A DNA stretch of 9,764 nucleotides, taken from assembly GCA_937898635.1 (NCBI GenBank), contig CALEJW010000147.1, forward strand, positions 1-9,764. The letters are read 5' to 3'. The notes under the pieces were generated by a model. The model ran no database searches and was not told where the DNA came from. It was given only the letters and a program-made list of their open reading frames with translations. Origin of the DNA: an uncultured Pseudomonadota bacterium (GTDB taxonomy: Bacteria > Pseudomonadota > Gammaproteobacteria > Burkholderiales > Usitatibacteraceae). The position numbers and the translations under genes were made by a program. This document shows, one piece after another, positions 1 through 6,263 of this stretch (position 1 is its first letter; the number at the start of each line of letters is the position of its first letter).

Positions 1-1178
1 GGCGGCGCCTCGCTCGCCGGCGCTGCGGCGGTTTCCGGCGACCCGACGGCCGAATCGACGGCGCTAGCGCCTGCCGGGGCGGGCGCCGGGTCGGTCGCGG
101 CGGTCAAGGGCGCTTTCGGCGGCGACGCGTCCGTCTTCGGCGCAGGCGCGCCCTCTCGTGGCTCCGGCGGCGGCGCGCCGGCGGGAACCGGCGGCACCGC
201 CGCCTCCCGGGCCGCCCTTTCCGCCGCGGCGATCCGCTCCAACGCATCCTTCCGGATGGCGGCGCGCTCCCTCTCGAGCTTCTCCGCGAAGGCGGCCTCC
301 AGCCGCTTCCTCTCGCGATCGGCTTCGTCCTGCGACCGCGTGAGCGCCTCGGCCACGGCGCGCTGGATCTCGGCCTCCTGCTGGCGGCGGATCTCCTGGG
401 GCGACGGGCCGGGCTCGACGTCCTTCGGCGGCCGGAAATAGAAATCGCCCTCGAGCGAGGTGTTTTCCCACGGCACCTGGCGACCCTTCGAGGCCTGCCG
501 CACCGCGGCCCGCACGCGCTTGAACACGTCCTCGACCTTGAGGCCCGGCTGCTCCAGCTCCCGCAGGAGGTGCTGCGTGTACAGGCCGTTCTTCCCGGTG
601 CCGTCGGAAGCGACCTGGCCCGGCGAGGTGGCGTAGGCGATCAGCGAACCGATGGGCGCTTCCATCGCCGCGAGCCCCGACCGGGCCGAACGGGAGCCGC
701 GCACGAACGGGTTGTTCCGGCAGGCGTCGAGGATCACGATGTTGATGCGCGCCTTGGCCGACTCCATCTTGCCGAGCACCAGCGAGACGTCGACCGACTG
801 GTCCTCGATCTCGTCCTCGTACTTGATGTCGGCATTGGCGGGGATCAGGAAATTGCGGCCGTTCACCTGGACGCCGTGGCCCGCGAAATAGAAGAGCCCG
901 GCGCCCCCGAACCGCAGCTTCTCGCCGAACTCGCGGATGGCGCGGCGCATCTCGACCGCGCCCTGGTCGTGGCGCTCGATCACGGTGAAGCCGGCGGCGC
1001 GCAGCGCGGCGGAAATCGCCTTCGCGTCGTTGACCGGGTTGAGGAGCGGGGAATCCCGGTAGGCGCCGTTGCCGATGACCAGCGCGATCCTTTCCTCGGC
1101 CGCCGGGGAGGCGAGCGCCGCCCCTCCCGCGACGAGGAGCGCGAGGTTCGCGACGAGGGCCGGAAGGACGGCGCGCAT
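1..1178 (-). CDS. Secreted caspase family (peptidase C14) protein, 3' end outside window
   Basis: The ATG at 1178-1176 opens a frame that stays open to base 1 (392 residues), so the C-terminus is missing. An N-terminal hydrophobic stretch ending in an ALA-S site (about residue 23) looks like a Sec signal peptide, placing the protein in the periplasm or outside the cell. The caspase fold follows at about residues 29-250: a first strand ALVIGNGAY (32-40), the catalytic histidine in FYFAGHG (His101), and the catalytic cysteine in ILDACRNNP (Cys153). Both dyad residues are present, so a cysteine endopeptidase of the bacterial caspase-like (orthocaspase/metacaspase-like) type is expected. Target and trigger are unknown. 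Residues about 260-327 are rich in Glu, Arg, Lys and Ala and look like a charged helix or coiled coil. From 328 to the edge the chain is Pro/Ala-rich and probably disordered. No convincing Shine-Dalgarno precedes the start; the gene lies 54 nt after the DUF2189 gene and may be cotranscribed with it. Confidence 0.9.
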   Translation of the reverse strand, partial: MRAVLPALVANLALLVAGGAALASPAAEERIALVIGNGAYRDSPLLNPVNDAKAISAALRAAGFTVIERHDQGAVEMRRAIREFGEKLRFGGAGLFYFAGHGVQVNGRNFLIPANADIKYEDEIEDQSVDVSLVLGKMESAKARINIVILDACRNNPFVRGSRSARSGLAAMEAPIGSLIAYATSPGQVASDGTGKNGLYTQHLLRELEQPGLKVEDVFKRVRAAVRQASKGRQVPWENTSLEGDFYFRPPKDVEPGPSPQEIRRQQEAEIQRAVAEALTRSQDEADRERKRLEAAFAEKLERERAAIRKDALERIAAAERAAREAAVPPVPAGAPPPEPREGAPAPKTDASPPKAPLTAATDPAPAPAGASAVDSAVGSPETAAAPASEAP

Positions 1179-1232
1179 GGCGGGAGAGCCGGCAGGGTTA
1201 CGCGAGCGCAGCCCGCCCGGCCCGCGGGATCC

Positions 1233-2018
1233 TCATTCCCGCTCTCCCCAGGCCACGCAGTCCCGATAGGCGTGCCAGGTGGCGTGCCCGATCACCGGCA
1301 TCGTCACCACGAGCCCGAGGAAGGCCGTGGCGAGCCCCAGGCCCGTGAGGAGGACGATGAGGAAGGCCCACACCGCCATCGTCCCCGGGTTCCTCGCGAG
1401 CACCTGCACCGACAGGATCGCCGCGCTCACCGCGTCGTTGTTGCGATCGAGCATCATCGGCACCGACACCACGCTCACCGCGAAGACGATCGTCGCGAAG
1501 AGCGCGCCCGCCGCGAAGTACACGAGCACGAACTCGATGTTGCCGAGCGAGAACGCCTTGGCGAGGAAGTTCTTCAGGTCCGGCATCGTCCCGGTGCTGA
1601 AGAGCGCGAAGGTGACGAGGGAGGCGCGCGCCCAGACGAGGAAGATCACCGTGATCACGAGGACGTAGACGCCGAGCCCGCCCAGGTTCTCGCGCCACGC
1701 CGCGAGGGAAGCGAGGAAGGCGGGCCGGCGGCCGGCCTCGCGATCGCGCGAGAGCGCGTAAAGGCCCGTGGCGAGGAAGGGCGCGGCGAGGAGGAAGGCG
1801 CCCGCGAGCGTCGAGACGTACTGGTAGGCGAAGTCGTAGAGCGAGAGGAGCGCCCAGCCCATCGCGGCGAAGGCCGCGCCGTAGAAGCCGCTCGCGAGCG
1901 GCGCGGCGCGGAAATCGTCCCAGCCGCGAACCAGCCACGTGAACGGCGAGAAGGCCGGGAGCTCGCGCAGCTCGTAGGAGGCGCCCTGGGGCGAGACGAG
2001 CGGCGGGGGCGCGGACAC
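1233..2018 (-). CDS. DUF2189 domain-containing inner-membrane protein
   Basis: This 261-residue polytopic membrane protein starts with GTG at 2018-2016 and ends with TGA at 1235-1233. Hydrophobic segments lie near residues 43-62, 70-90, 114-134, 160-186 and 213-241, the last long enough for two passes. The cytosolic-type N-terminus (FTWLVRGWDDFRAAP), the segment DRNNDAVSAAILSVQVLARNPGTM and the ending PVIGHATWHAYRD are what I recognise from the DUF2189 family, whose function is unknown. The GTG start lies 7 nt after the stop codon of the upstream lipoprotein gene, so the two are probably cotranscribed and translationally linked. The Shine-Dalgarno is weak, and no ATG falls before the first membrane segment, which supports the GTG. 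The family call comes from remembered motifs rather than a profile search. Confidence 0.85.
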   Translation of the reverse strand: MSAPPPLVSPQGASYELRELPAFSPFTWLVRGWDDFRAAPLASGFYGAAFAAMGWALLSLYDFAYQYVSTLAGAFLLAAPFLATGLYALSRDREAGRRPAFLASLAAWRENLGGLGVYVLVITVIFLVWARASLVTFALFSTGTMPDLKNFLAKAFSLGNIEFVLVYFAAGALFATIVFAVSVVSVPMMLDRNNDAVSAAILSVQVLARNPGTMAVWAFLIVLLTGLGLATAFLGLVVTMPVIGHATWHAYRDCVAWGERE

Positions 2019-2025
2019 GGGCGGC

Positions 2026-2733
2026 CTACTTCACGGGGGCGGGGGCGGGCGCGGGCGCCGCGCCGGCCGCGGCCCCGGAAAGGCCCTGGAGCCTGAGCGC
2101 CTCGAGCTTCTCGAGGTCGAGCGCGGCCACCGCCTCGCGGAAGACCTTCATCCCGACCCCGGTCGCCTTCGCGCCCACGATGAAGCGCCCGGCGACGATC
2201 ACGTCGAGCGCGCCCGTGCGCGTGGCCGCGTCGTAGCGCTCGTAGGCCTTGCGCCCGCCGAGGGTCGTGGTGCGCTCGTAGCCCGCCTCGCCCTCCTTGT
2301 CGATCTCCACGTTCACCCACGCGAAAGCCATCGCGGTGACGCCCGAGAGCGAGCCCACGTCGATGATCTCGAGGGCGATGCGCCCGCCCTTGCCGTCCTC
2401 GTAGGTCGCCTCGGCCTTGGCGGAGGCGATGCCCACGAGGCTCGTGCGCGAGCCCTCCGCGCTCTTGCGCCGGAGCCCCGCGATCGACTCCGGGAGCAGG
2501 TCCTTCAGCGTCCGGTAGTCCACGGGGCGCACGTCGATCGAGTTCGAGAGGGCGGTGCCCATCTGCTTCACCGCGTCGCCCACCCGGTCCATGTCGCCCC
2601 GCCGCGCGGCCTCGCCCATCTGCCGGGCGGCCTGCTCGATCTTGGTGGCGGGATCGACCGGCTTCGGGGCCTCGGGCCTGTCGCACGCGGCGAGCGCCAG
2701 CGCGGCGAGGACGAGGGCGATGCGCGGCTTCAT
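2026..2733 (-). CDS. Putative lipoprotein of unknown function
   Basis: The chosen ATG at 2733-2731 gives 235 residues. The frame also extends upstream to 2832, but that extension lacks a signal sequence and an SD, whereas the chosen ATG has AAGGA about 8 nt upstream and begins directly with a lipoprotein signal. MKPRIAL, a hydrophobic core and a lipobox ending LAAC put the lipidated cysteine at residue 17. The +2 residue is Asp, which in enterobacteria retains lipoproteins in the inner membrane. After a short Pro-rich linker come a helical stretch (about 30-66) and an alpha/beta domain (about 70-215) containing VDYRTLKDLLPESIAGL, a YEDGKGGRIALEIID strand pair and a GYERTTTLGGRKAYERYD segment. 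The C-terminus is an Ala/Pro run. I do not recognise a named family. It is the first gene of the leftward group, 7 nt ahead of the DUF2189 gene. Confidence 0.85.
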   Translation of the reverse strand: MKPRIALVLAALALAACDRPEAPKPVDPATKIEQAARQMGEAARRGDMDRVGDAVKQMGTALSNSIDVRPVDYRTLKDLLPESIAGLRRKSAEGSRTSLVGIASAKAEATYEDGKGGRIALEIIDVGSLSGVTAMAFAWVNVEIDKEGEAGYERTTTLGGRKAYERYDAATRTGALDVIVAGRFIVGAKATGVGMKVFREAVAALDLEKLEALRLQGLSGAAAGAAPAPAPAPVK

Positions 2734-2791
2734 GGGCGTTCCTTCGGCTTCTCGGGACGGCGGTGGCGTCAGGTTACATTTTCCGGGCGCC

Positions 2792-2806
2792 CGCGGGGAA
2801 CCCGCG
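2792..2806. repeat. Perfect 6-bp inverted repeat against the -35 box
   Basis: CGCGGG, a GAA spacer, and CCCGCG form a perfect inverted repeat. Its last base directly precedes the TTGACG of the candidate rightward promoter. A regulator bound here would sit at the upstream edge of RNA polymerase, so an operator role is possible. The sequence is GC-rich in a GC-rich genome, so it could be chance. Confidence 0.3.
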
Positions 2807-2835
2807 TTGACGCCCCGGGGACCTTGCGGCATGAT
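2807..2835 (+). promoter_or_regulatory. Candidate sigma70-type promoter for the ABC transporter operon
   Basis: TTGACG at 2807-2812 matches the -35 consensus at five of six positions. After exactly 17 nt, CATGAT at 2830-2835 matches the -10 consensus at four of six. Transcription would begin near 2842, leaving about 100 nt of leader before the first start codon at 2943. The spacing is ideal and the elements stand out against the GC-rich background, but the call rests on inspection only. Confidence 0.45.
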
Positions 2836-2942
2836 CCTCGACGCAGCCGTTCACGCGCCAAGTCGTTGATTTTTCAGGAAGGCGCACCGGCTCCCCGCGA
2901 CATTCCGCTTCGTCCAACCGACACCCCCGGGAGATTCCCTCC

Positions 2943-4520
2943 ATGCCTGCCAATCCCGTCCTCCGCACGGCGATCCTCGCCGCGGCCCTCGCCCTCTGCG
3001 CCGCCGCGAACGCCAAGACGCTGCGCTGGTCCAGCCAGGGCGACATCCTCACGATGGACCCCCACGCGCAGAACGAAGGCCTCAACAACACCGTCTCGGA
3101 CCACATCTACGAGCCCCTCGTCACCCGCGGCAAGGACCTGAAGATCGAGCCCTGCCTCGCCACCGAGTGGAAGGCGACCGGCCCGACCGCGATGCAGTTC
3201 AAGCTGCGCCCCGGCGTGAGGTTCCACGACGGCGCGCCCTTCACCGCCGACGACGTGGTCTTCTCCATCGAGCGCGCGCTCGCGCCGACCTCGAACTTCT
3301 CGCCCTACATGCAGGGCATCACCGGCGCGAGGAAGATCGACGACCTCACCGTCGAGATCCAGACGAAGGGCGCGAACCCGGTGCTGCTGCCGCAGCTCAC
3401 CGAGGTGCGCATGATGAGCCGCGCGTGGGCGGCCAAGCACGGCGTGCAGCGCCCGCAGGACTTCAAGAACAAGGAGGAGACCTTCGCCGCGAGGAACGCC
3501 AACGGCACCGGCCCCTTCGTGCTGAAGAGCCGCGAAGCCGACGTGAAGACGGTGCTCGTCCTGAACTCCAACTGGTGGGGGAAGATGGAGGGCAACGTGA
3601 ACGAGATCGTCTACCAGCCGATCAAGCAGGACGGCACGCGCCTCGCGGCGCTGCTCTCGGGCGAGGTGGACTTCGTGCTCGACCCCCCGCCCCAGGACAT
3701 CCCGCGCCTGAAGAAGGACGGCAAGATCAAGGTGGTCGAGGGCAACGAGAACCGCACGATCTTCTACGGCTTCGACCAGTGGCGCGACGAGCTGCTCTAC
3801 TCCACGGTCAAGGGCAGGAACCCGTTCAAGGACCAACGCGTGCGGGAAGCCTTCCAGCTCGCGATCGACGTGAACGCGCTGAAGACGCAGGTGATGCGGG
3901 GGCTTTCCACGCCCACCGCGGTGATGTTCGCCCCGCAGGTCGCCGGCTACGACAAGGCGCTCGACGCCGTGGCGAAGCCCGACCGGGCGCGCGCGAGGAA
4001 GCTCATGGCGGAGGCGGGCTACCCGAAGGGCTTCGAGGTCACGCTCGACTGCCCGAACAACCGCTACATCAACGACGAGAAGCTCTGCCAGGCCACCGCG
4101 GCCATGCTCGCCCAGATCGACGTGAAGGTGCGCCTGAACGCGATGCCGCGCGCGACCTACTTCCCGAAGATCCAGAAGTTCGACACCAGCTTCTACATGC
4201 TCGGCTGGGGCGTGCCGACCTTCGACTCCCTCTACGCGCTGCAGAGCCTGCTGCGCACGGTGGGCCAGGGCGGCGACGGCAACTTCAACCTCGGCAAGTA
4301 CTCGAACGCGAAGGTGGACGCGGCGATCGACGCGCTCAAGACCGAGACCGACCCGAAGAGGCGCGCCGCGCTCACGAAGGAAGCGCTCTCGATCCACAAG
4401 GCGGACGTGGGCCACATCCCGCTGCACCACCAGGTGATCCCGTGGGCCATGCGCGCCGGGGTGAGCGTCGTGCACCGCGCCGACAACCGCCTCACGGTGA
4501 AGTGGGTCAAGGTCAACTGA
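2943..4520 (+). CDS. ABC transporter substrate-binding protein, family 5 (first of two paralogues)
   Basis: This 525-residue periplasmic binding protein starts at an ATG with GGGAG (2929-2933) 9 nt upstream. A Sec signal peptide ends at ANA-KTLRW, with cleavage after about residue 24. Family 5 (SBP_bac_5, the DppA/OppA/NikA type) is shown by the length, the segment RFHDGAPFTADDVVFSIERAL (about 93-113) and the conserved middle-domain pattern NPFKDQRVREAFQLAID (about 293-309). In this class the protein captures a peptide, opine, metal-chelate or similar ligand and delivers it to two permeases. Three cysteines remain in the mature chain: C71, C370 and C382. The last two flank the loop CPNNRYINDEKLC and could form a disulfide in the periplasm. 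C19 lies inside the signal but has Leu before it, so it does not form a lipobox. The gene leads the operon. Ligand identity cannot be inferred. Confidence 0.93.
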   Translation: MPANPVLRTAILAAALALCAAANAKTLRWSSQGDILTMDPHAQNEGLNNTVSDHIYEPLVTRGKDLKIEPCLATEWKATGPTAMQFKLRPGVRFHDGAPFTADDVVFSIERALAPTSNFSPYMQGITGARKIDDLTVEIQTKGANPVLLPQLTEVRMMSRAWAAKHGVQRPQDFKNKEETFAARNANGTGPFVLKSREADVKTVLVLNSNWWGKMEGNVNEIVYQPIKQDGTRLAALLSGEVDFVLDPPPQDIPRLKKDGKIKVVEGNENRTIFYGFDQWRDELLYSTVKGRNPFKDQRVREAFQLAIDVNALKTQVMRGLSTPTAVMFAPQVAGYDKALDAVAKPDRARARKLMAEAGYPKGFEVTLDCPNNRYINDEKLCQATAAMLAQIDVKVRLNAMPRATYFPKIQKFDTSFYMLGWGVPTFDSLYALQSLLRTVGQGGDGNFNLGKYSNAKVDAAIDALKTETDPKRRAALTKEALSIHKADVGHIPLHHQVIPWAMRAGVSVVHRADNRLTVKWVKVN

Positions 4521-4542
4521 AGCGCTGAGCCCCGGGTTCCAC

Positions 4543-4569
4543 GCCGGCCCCGCCTCGCGCGGGGCCGGC
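4543..4569 (+). terminator. Strong GC hairpin between the two binding-protein genes (attenuator or mRNA-stabilising stem)
   Basis: GCCGGCCCCGC at 4543-4553 pairs perfectly with GCGGGGCCGGC at 4559-4569, giving an 11-bp stem with a 5-nt loop. It begins 22 nt after the stop codon of the first binding-protein gene. No T-run follows (the next bases are TGCGTTATG), so it is not a classical intrinsic terminator. A stem here could cause partial termination or protect the 3' end of the upstream message, raising the first binding protein over the membrane components. That role is inferred; the stem itself is plain in the sequence. Confidence 0.5.
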
Positions 4570-4587
4570 TGCGTTATGCTCCCGACC

Positions 4588-6168
4588 ATGCAAGCGCGCC
4601 GCCGCCTCGCCCTCCTCCTCCTCCTCGCCTGCCTGCCCGCCCTCGCCGCGGCCAGGACGCTTCGCTACGCGAGCCAGGACGATCCCCAGACCCTCGACCC
4701 GCACTCGGCGAACCTCCTCGCCACCTCGCGGGTGACCGGCAACGTGTACGAGCCGCTCGTCTGGCGCGACAAGGAATGGAAGGTGATCCCGTGGCTCGCG
4801 ACCTCGTGGAGCCAGCCCGACGAGAAGCGCTGGCGGTTCAGGCTGCGCGAGGGCGTCAGGTTCCACGACGGGAGCGTCCTCACCGCGGACGACGTCGTCT
4901 TCTCGGTCGCCCGCGCGCTCTCGCCCACCTCCCAGCTCAAGGTCTCGCTCCAGGGCGTGGAAAAGGCGGTGAAGGTCGACGCGCACACGGTCGAGCTCGT
5001 GATGGCGAAGCCCAACCCGGCGCTGCTCTCGCACCTCACCAACTTCCGCATCATGAGCAAGGCCTGGGCGGAGAAGAACGGCTCGACCCGCCCCCAGGAC
5101 TACACCGCCAAGGAGGACACCTTCGCCGCGCGCAACGCCAACGGCACCGGCGCCTTCAAGGTGAAGGAGCGCCAGACCGACGTGAAGACGGTGCTCGTCT
5201 CGCACCCGGACTGGTGGGGCCACGCGGCCGGCATGAACGAGGGCAACCTCACCGAGGTGGTGATGCTGCCCATCAAGTCCAACGCCACGCGCCTCGCGGC
5301 ACTCCTCTCCGGCGAGGTGGACTTCGTGCTCGACCCCCCGACGCAGGACGTGGCGCGGCTGCGCGCCGACCCGGCCGTGAAGGTGATCGAGGGCGGGGAG
5401 CTTCGCGTGCAGTACATCGCCTTCGACGTCTTCCGCGACGAGCTCCTCTACGGCAAGGCGGGCGGGAAGAACCCCTTCAAGGACCTGCGCGTGCGCCAGG
5501 CCGTGGCCCACGCGATCGACGCCGAGGCGATCCGCGCCAAGGTGATGCGCGGCTTCTCGCGGCCCACGGGCACGATCCTCACGCCGGGGGTGCAGGGCTA
5601 CTCGCCCGACGCCGACGTGCGCCCGGCCTACGACCGCGAGCGCGCCAGGCGCCTCCTCGCGCAAGCCGGCTACCCGGACGGCTTCGAGGTGACGCTCGAC
5701 GCGGGCAACATCCAGCCCGCGGCCGACATCGCCCAGGCCGTCGCGGCGATGCTCTCGCAGGTGGGGATCCGCGTGCGCCCCAACATCATCCCGCAGTCGA
5801 ACTACTTCCCGAAGATCGAGAAGTACGACACCAGCTTCTACGTGCTCTCCTGGGGCGGGGGCGTCACCGCGGACGCCCTCTACACGCTGCAGGCGCTCCT
5901 GCACACCGCGAACAGGAAGGGCGAGGGCGACTTCAACATGGGCCGCTGGTCGAACGCGCGCATGGACGAGCTGATCCAGCAGCTGCAGTCGGAGCGCGAC
6001 CCGGCGAAGCGAGCCGCCGCCTCGCGAGAAGCGCTCCTCCTCGCCGGGCGCGAGCTTCCGCTCGTCACGATCCACCAGCCCCTCATCCCCTGGGCGATGC
6101 GCCGGAACGTCTCGGCCTGGTTCTCGCCGGTGAACACCGTGTACTTCTACAAAGTGAGGGTCGAATGA
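4588..6168 (+). CDS. ABC transporter substrate-binding protein, family 5 (second paralogue)
   Basis: This 526-residue homologue of the preceding gene is collinear with it over its length. Shared stretches include FAARNANGTG, DVKTVLV, LAALLSGEVDFVLDPP and KYDTSFY/KFDTSFY. The chosen ATG (4588) gives a compact signal peptide, MQARRRLALLLLL, with cleavage near ALAAA-RTLRY (about residue 22). An in-frame ATG at 4576 would add four residues but starts only 6 nt after a strong hairpin. Neither start has a good Shine-Dalgarno. TATGCT at 4575-4580 resembles a -10 box and would place a transcript start at about the ATG, so leaderless translation is conceivable. Family motifs RFHDGSVLTADDVVFSVARAL and NPFKDLRVRQAVAHAID are intact. 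Unlike the first paralogue it lacks the Cys-flanked loop; the equivalent region reads LDAGNIQPAADIAQ and is shorter. It probably feeds the same permeases with a different ligand range. Confidence 0.92.
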   Translation: MQARRRLALLLLLACLPALAAARTLRYASQDDPQTLDPHSANLLATSRVTGNVYEPLVWRDKEWKVIPWLATSWSQPDEKRWRFRLREGVRFHDGSVLTADDVVFSVARALSPTSQLKVSLQGVEKAVKVDAHTVELVMAKPNPALLSHLTNFRIMSKAWAEKNGSTRPQDYTAKEDTFAARNANGTGAFKVKERQTDVKTVLVSHPDWWGHAAGMNEGNLTEVVMLPIKSNATRLAALLSGEVDFVLDPPTQDVARLRADPAVKVIEGGELRVQYIAFDVFRDELLYGKAGGKNPFKDLRVRQAVAHAIDAEAIRAKVMRGFSRPTGTILTPGVQGYSPDADVRPAYDRERARRLLAQAGYPDGFEVTLDAGNIQPAADIAQAVAAMLSQVGIRVRPNIIPQSNYFPKIEKYDTSFYVLSWGGGVTADALYTLQALLHTANRKGEGDFNMGRWSNARMDELIQQLQSERDPAKRAAASREALLLAGRELPLVTIHQPLIPWAMRRNVSAWFSPVNTVYFYKVRVE

Positions 6169-6179
6169 GTGCGGCCCTC

Positions 6180-6263
6180 ACCCCCGGCCCCGCTCCCGCA
6201 GGGAGAGGGGAGCCGTCATGCACCCCCGGCCCTTCGCCCGAAGGGAGGGGGGAGCCCTCATGA
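6180..6263 (+). repeat. Two tandem copies of a 42-bp hairpin repeat (REP-like)
   Basis: Copies at 6180-6221 and 6222-6263 match at 35 of 42 positions. Each begins ACCCCCGGCCC and ends in a purine-rich arm followed by CATG. Copy 1 folds as CCCCgCTCCC-GCA-GGGAGaGGGG (6188-6210). Copy 2 folds with a different stem, CCCTTC/GAAGGG (6230-6245), so a hairpin is kept although its bases have changed. The motif resembles the dispersed GC-rich palindromic repeats (CCCTCACCCC...GGGAGAGGGG style) that are frequent between genes in many proteobacterial genomes. The purine arm of each copy doubles as a Shine-Dalgarno for an in-frame ATG (6218 and 6260) of the next permease gene. GCCCTCA occurs just before the pair (6174-6180) and at its end (6254-6260). 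Confidence 0.7.

Larger units (their letters stand above)
2734..2942. promoter_or_regulatory. Divergent intergenic regulatory region
   Basis: This 209-bp spacer lies between the start codons of the leftward lipoprotein gene and the rightward ABC transporter operon. It must carry the promoters for both directions unless they overlap coding sequence. It contains a rightward promoter candidate at 2807-2835, an adjoining inverted repeat at 2792-2806, and an A/T-richer patch around 2773-2783 that could hold the leftward -10 element (TGTAAC on the minus strand). I could not find a convincing -35 for the leftward promoter. The remaining stretch, 2843-2942, would be an untranslated leader of roughly 100 nt for the rightward operon; I see no recognisable riboswitch in it. 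Confidence 0.55.

Noticed and set aside
1212..1228. CCCGC/GCGGG inverted repeat in the gap between the DUF2189 and caspase genes
   Set aside because: Only 5 bp of stem in a very GC-rich spacer and no T-run on either strand; a terminator or operator cannot be supported.
570..2096. Long rightward open frame (508 codons) opposite the caspase and DUF2189 genes
   Set aside because: The translation is rich in Arg, Glu, His and Gly with no recognisable motif. It spans two well-supported genes and the gap between them on the other strand, as expected from GC-biased third positions.
2734..2832. Upstream extension of the lipoprotein gene by 33 codons
   Set aside because: It would bury the lipoprotein signal internally, has no SD, and would run across the candidate divergent promoter.
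2943..3005. Possible lipobox at C19 of the first binding protein
   Set aside because: The residue before Cys is Leu, not Ala, Gly or Ser, and a better signal peptidase I site (ANA-K) lies a few residues later.
2874..6075. Two long leftward frames (2874-4589 and 4513-6075) opposite the binding-protein genes
   Set aside because: Both are low-complexity His/Arg/Glu/Val-rich shadows of the clearly coding plus strand, and they resemble each other only because the two binding-protein genes are paralogous.
6218..6259. Fourteen-residue N-terminal extension of the first permease from the ATG at 6218
   Set aside because: The extension is encoded by the repeat, is Arg/Pro-rich and lies ahead of the normal family N-terminus. 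The ATG at 6260 has a better fit and SD, though minor use of 6218 is not excluded.
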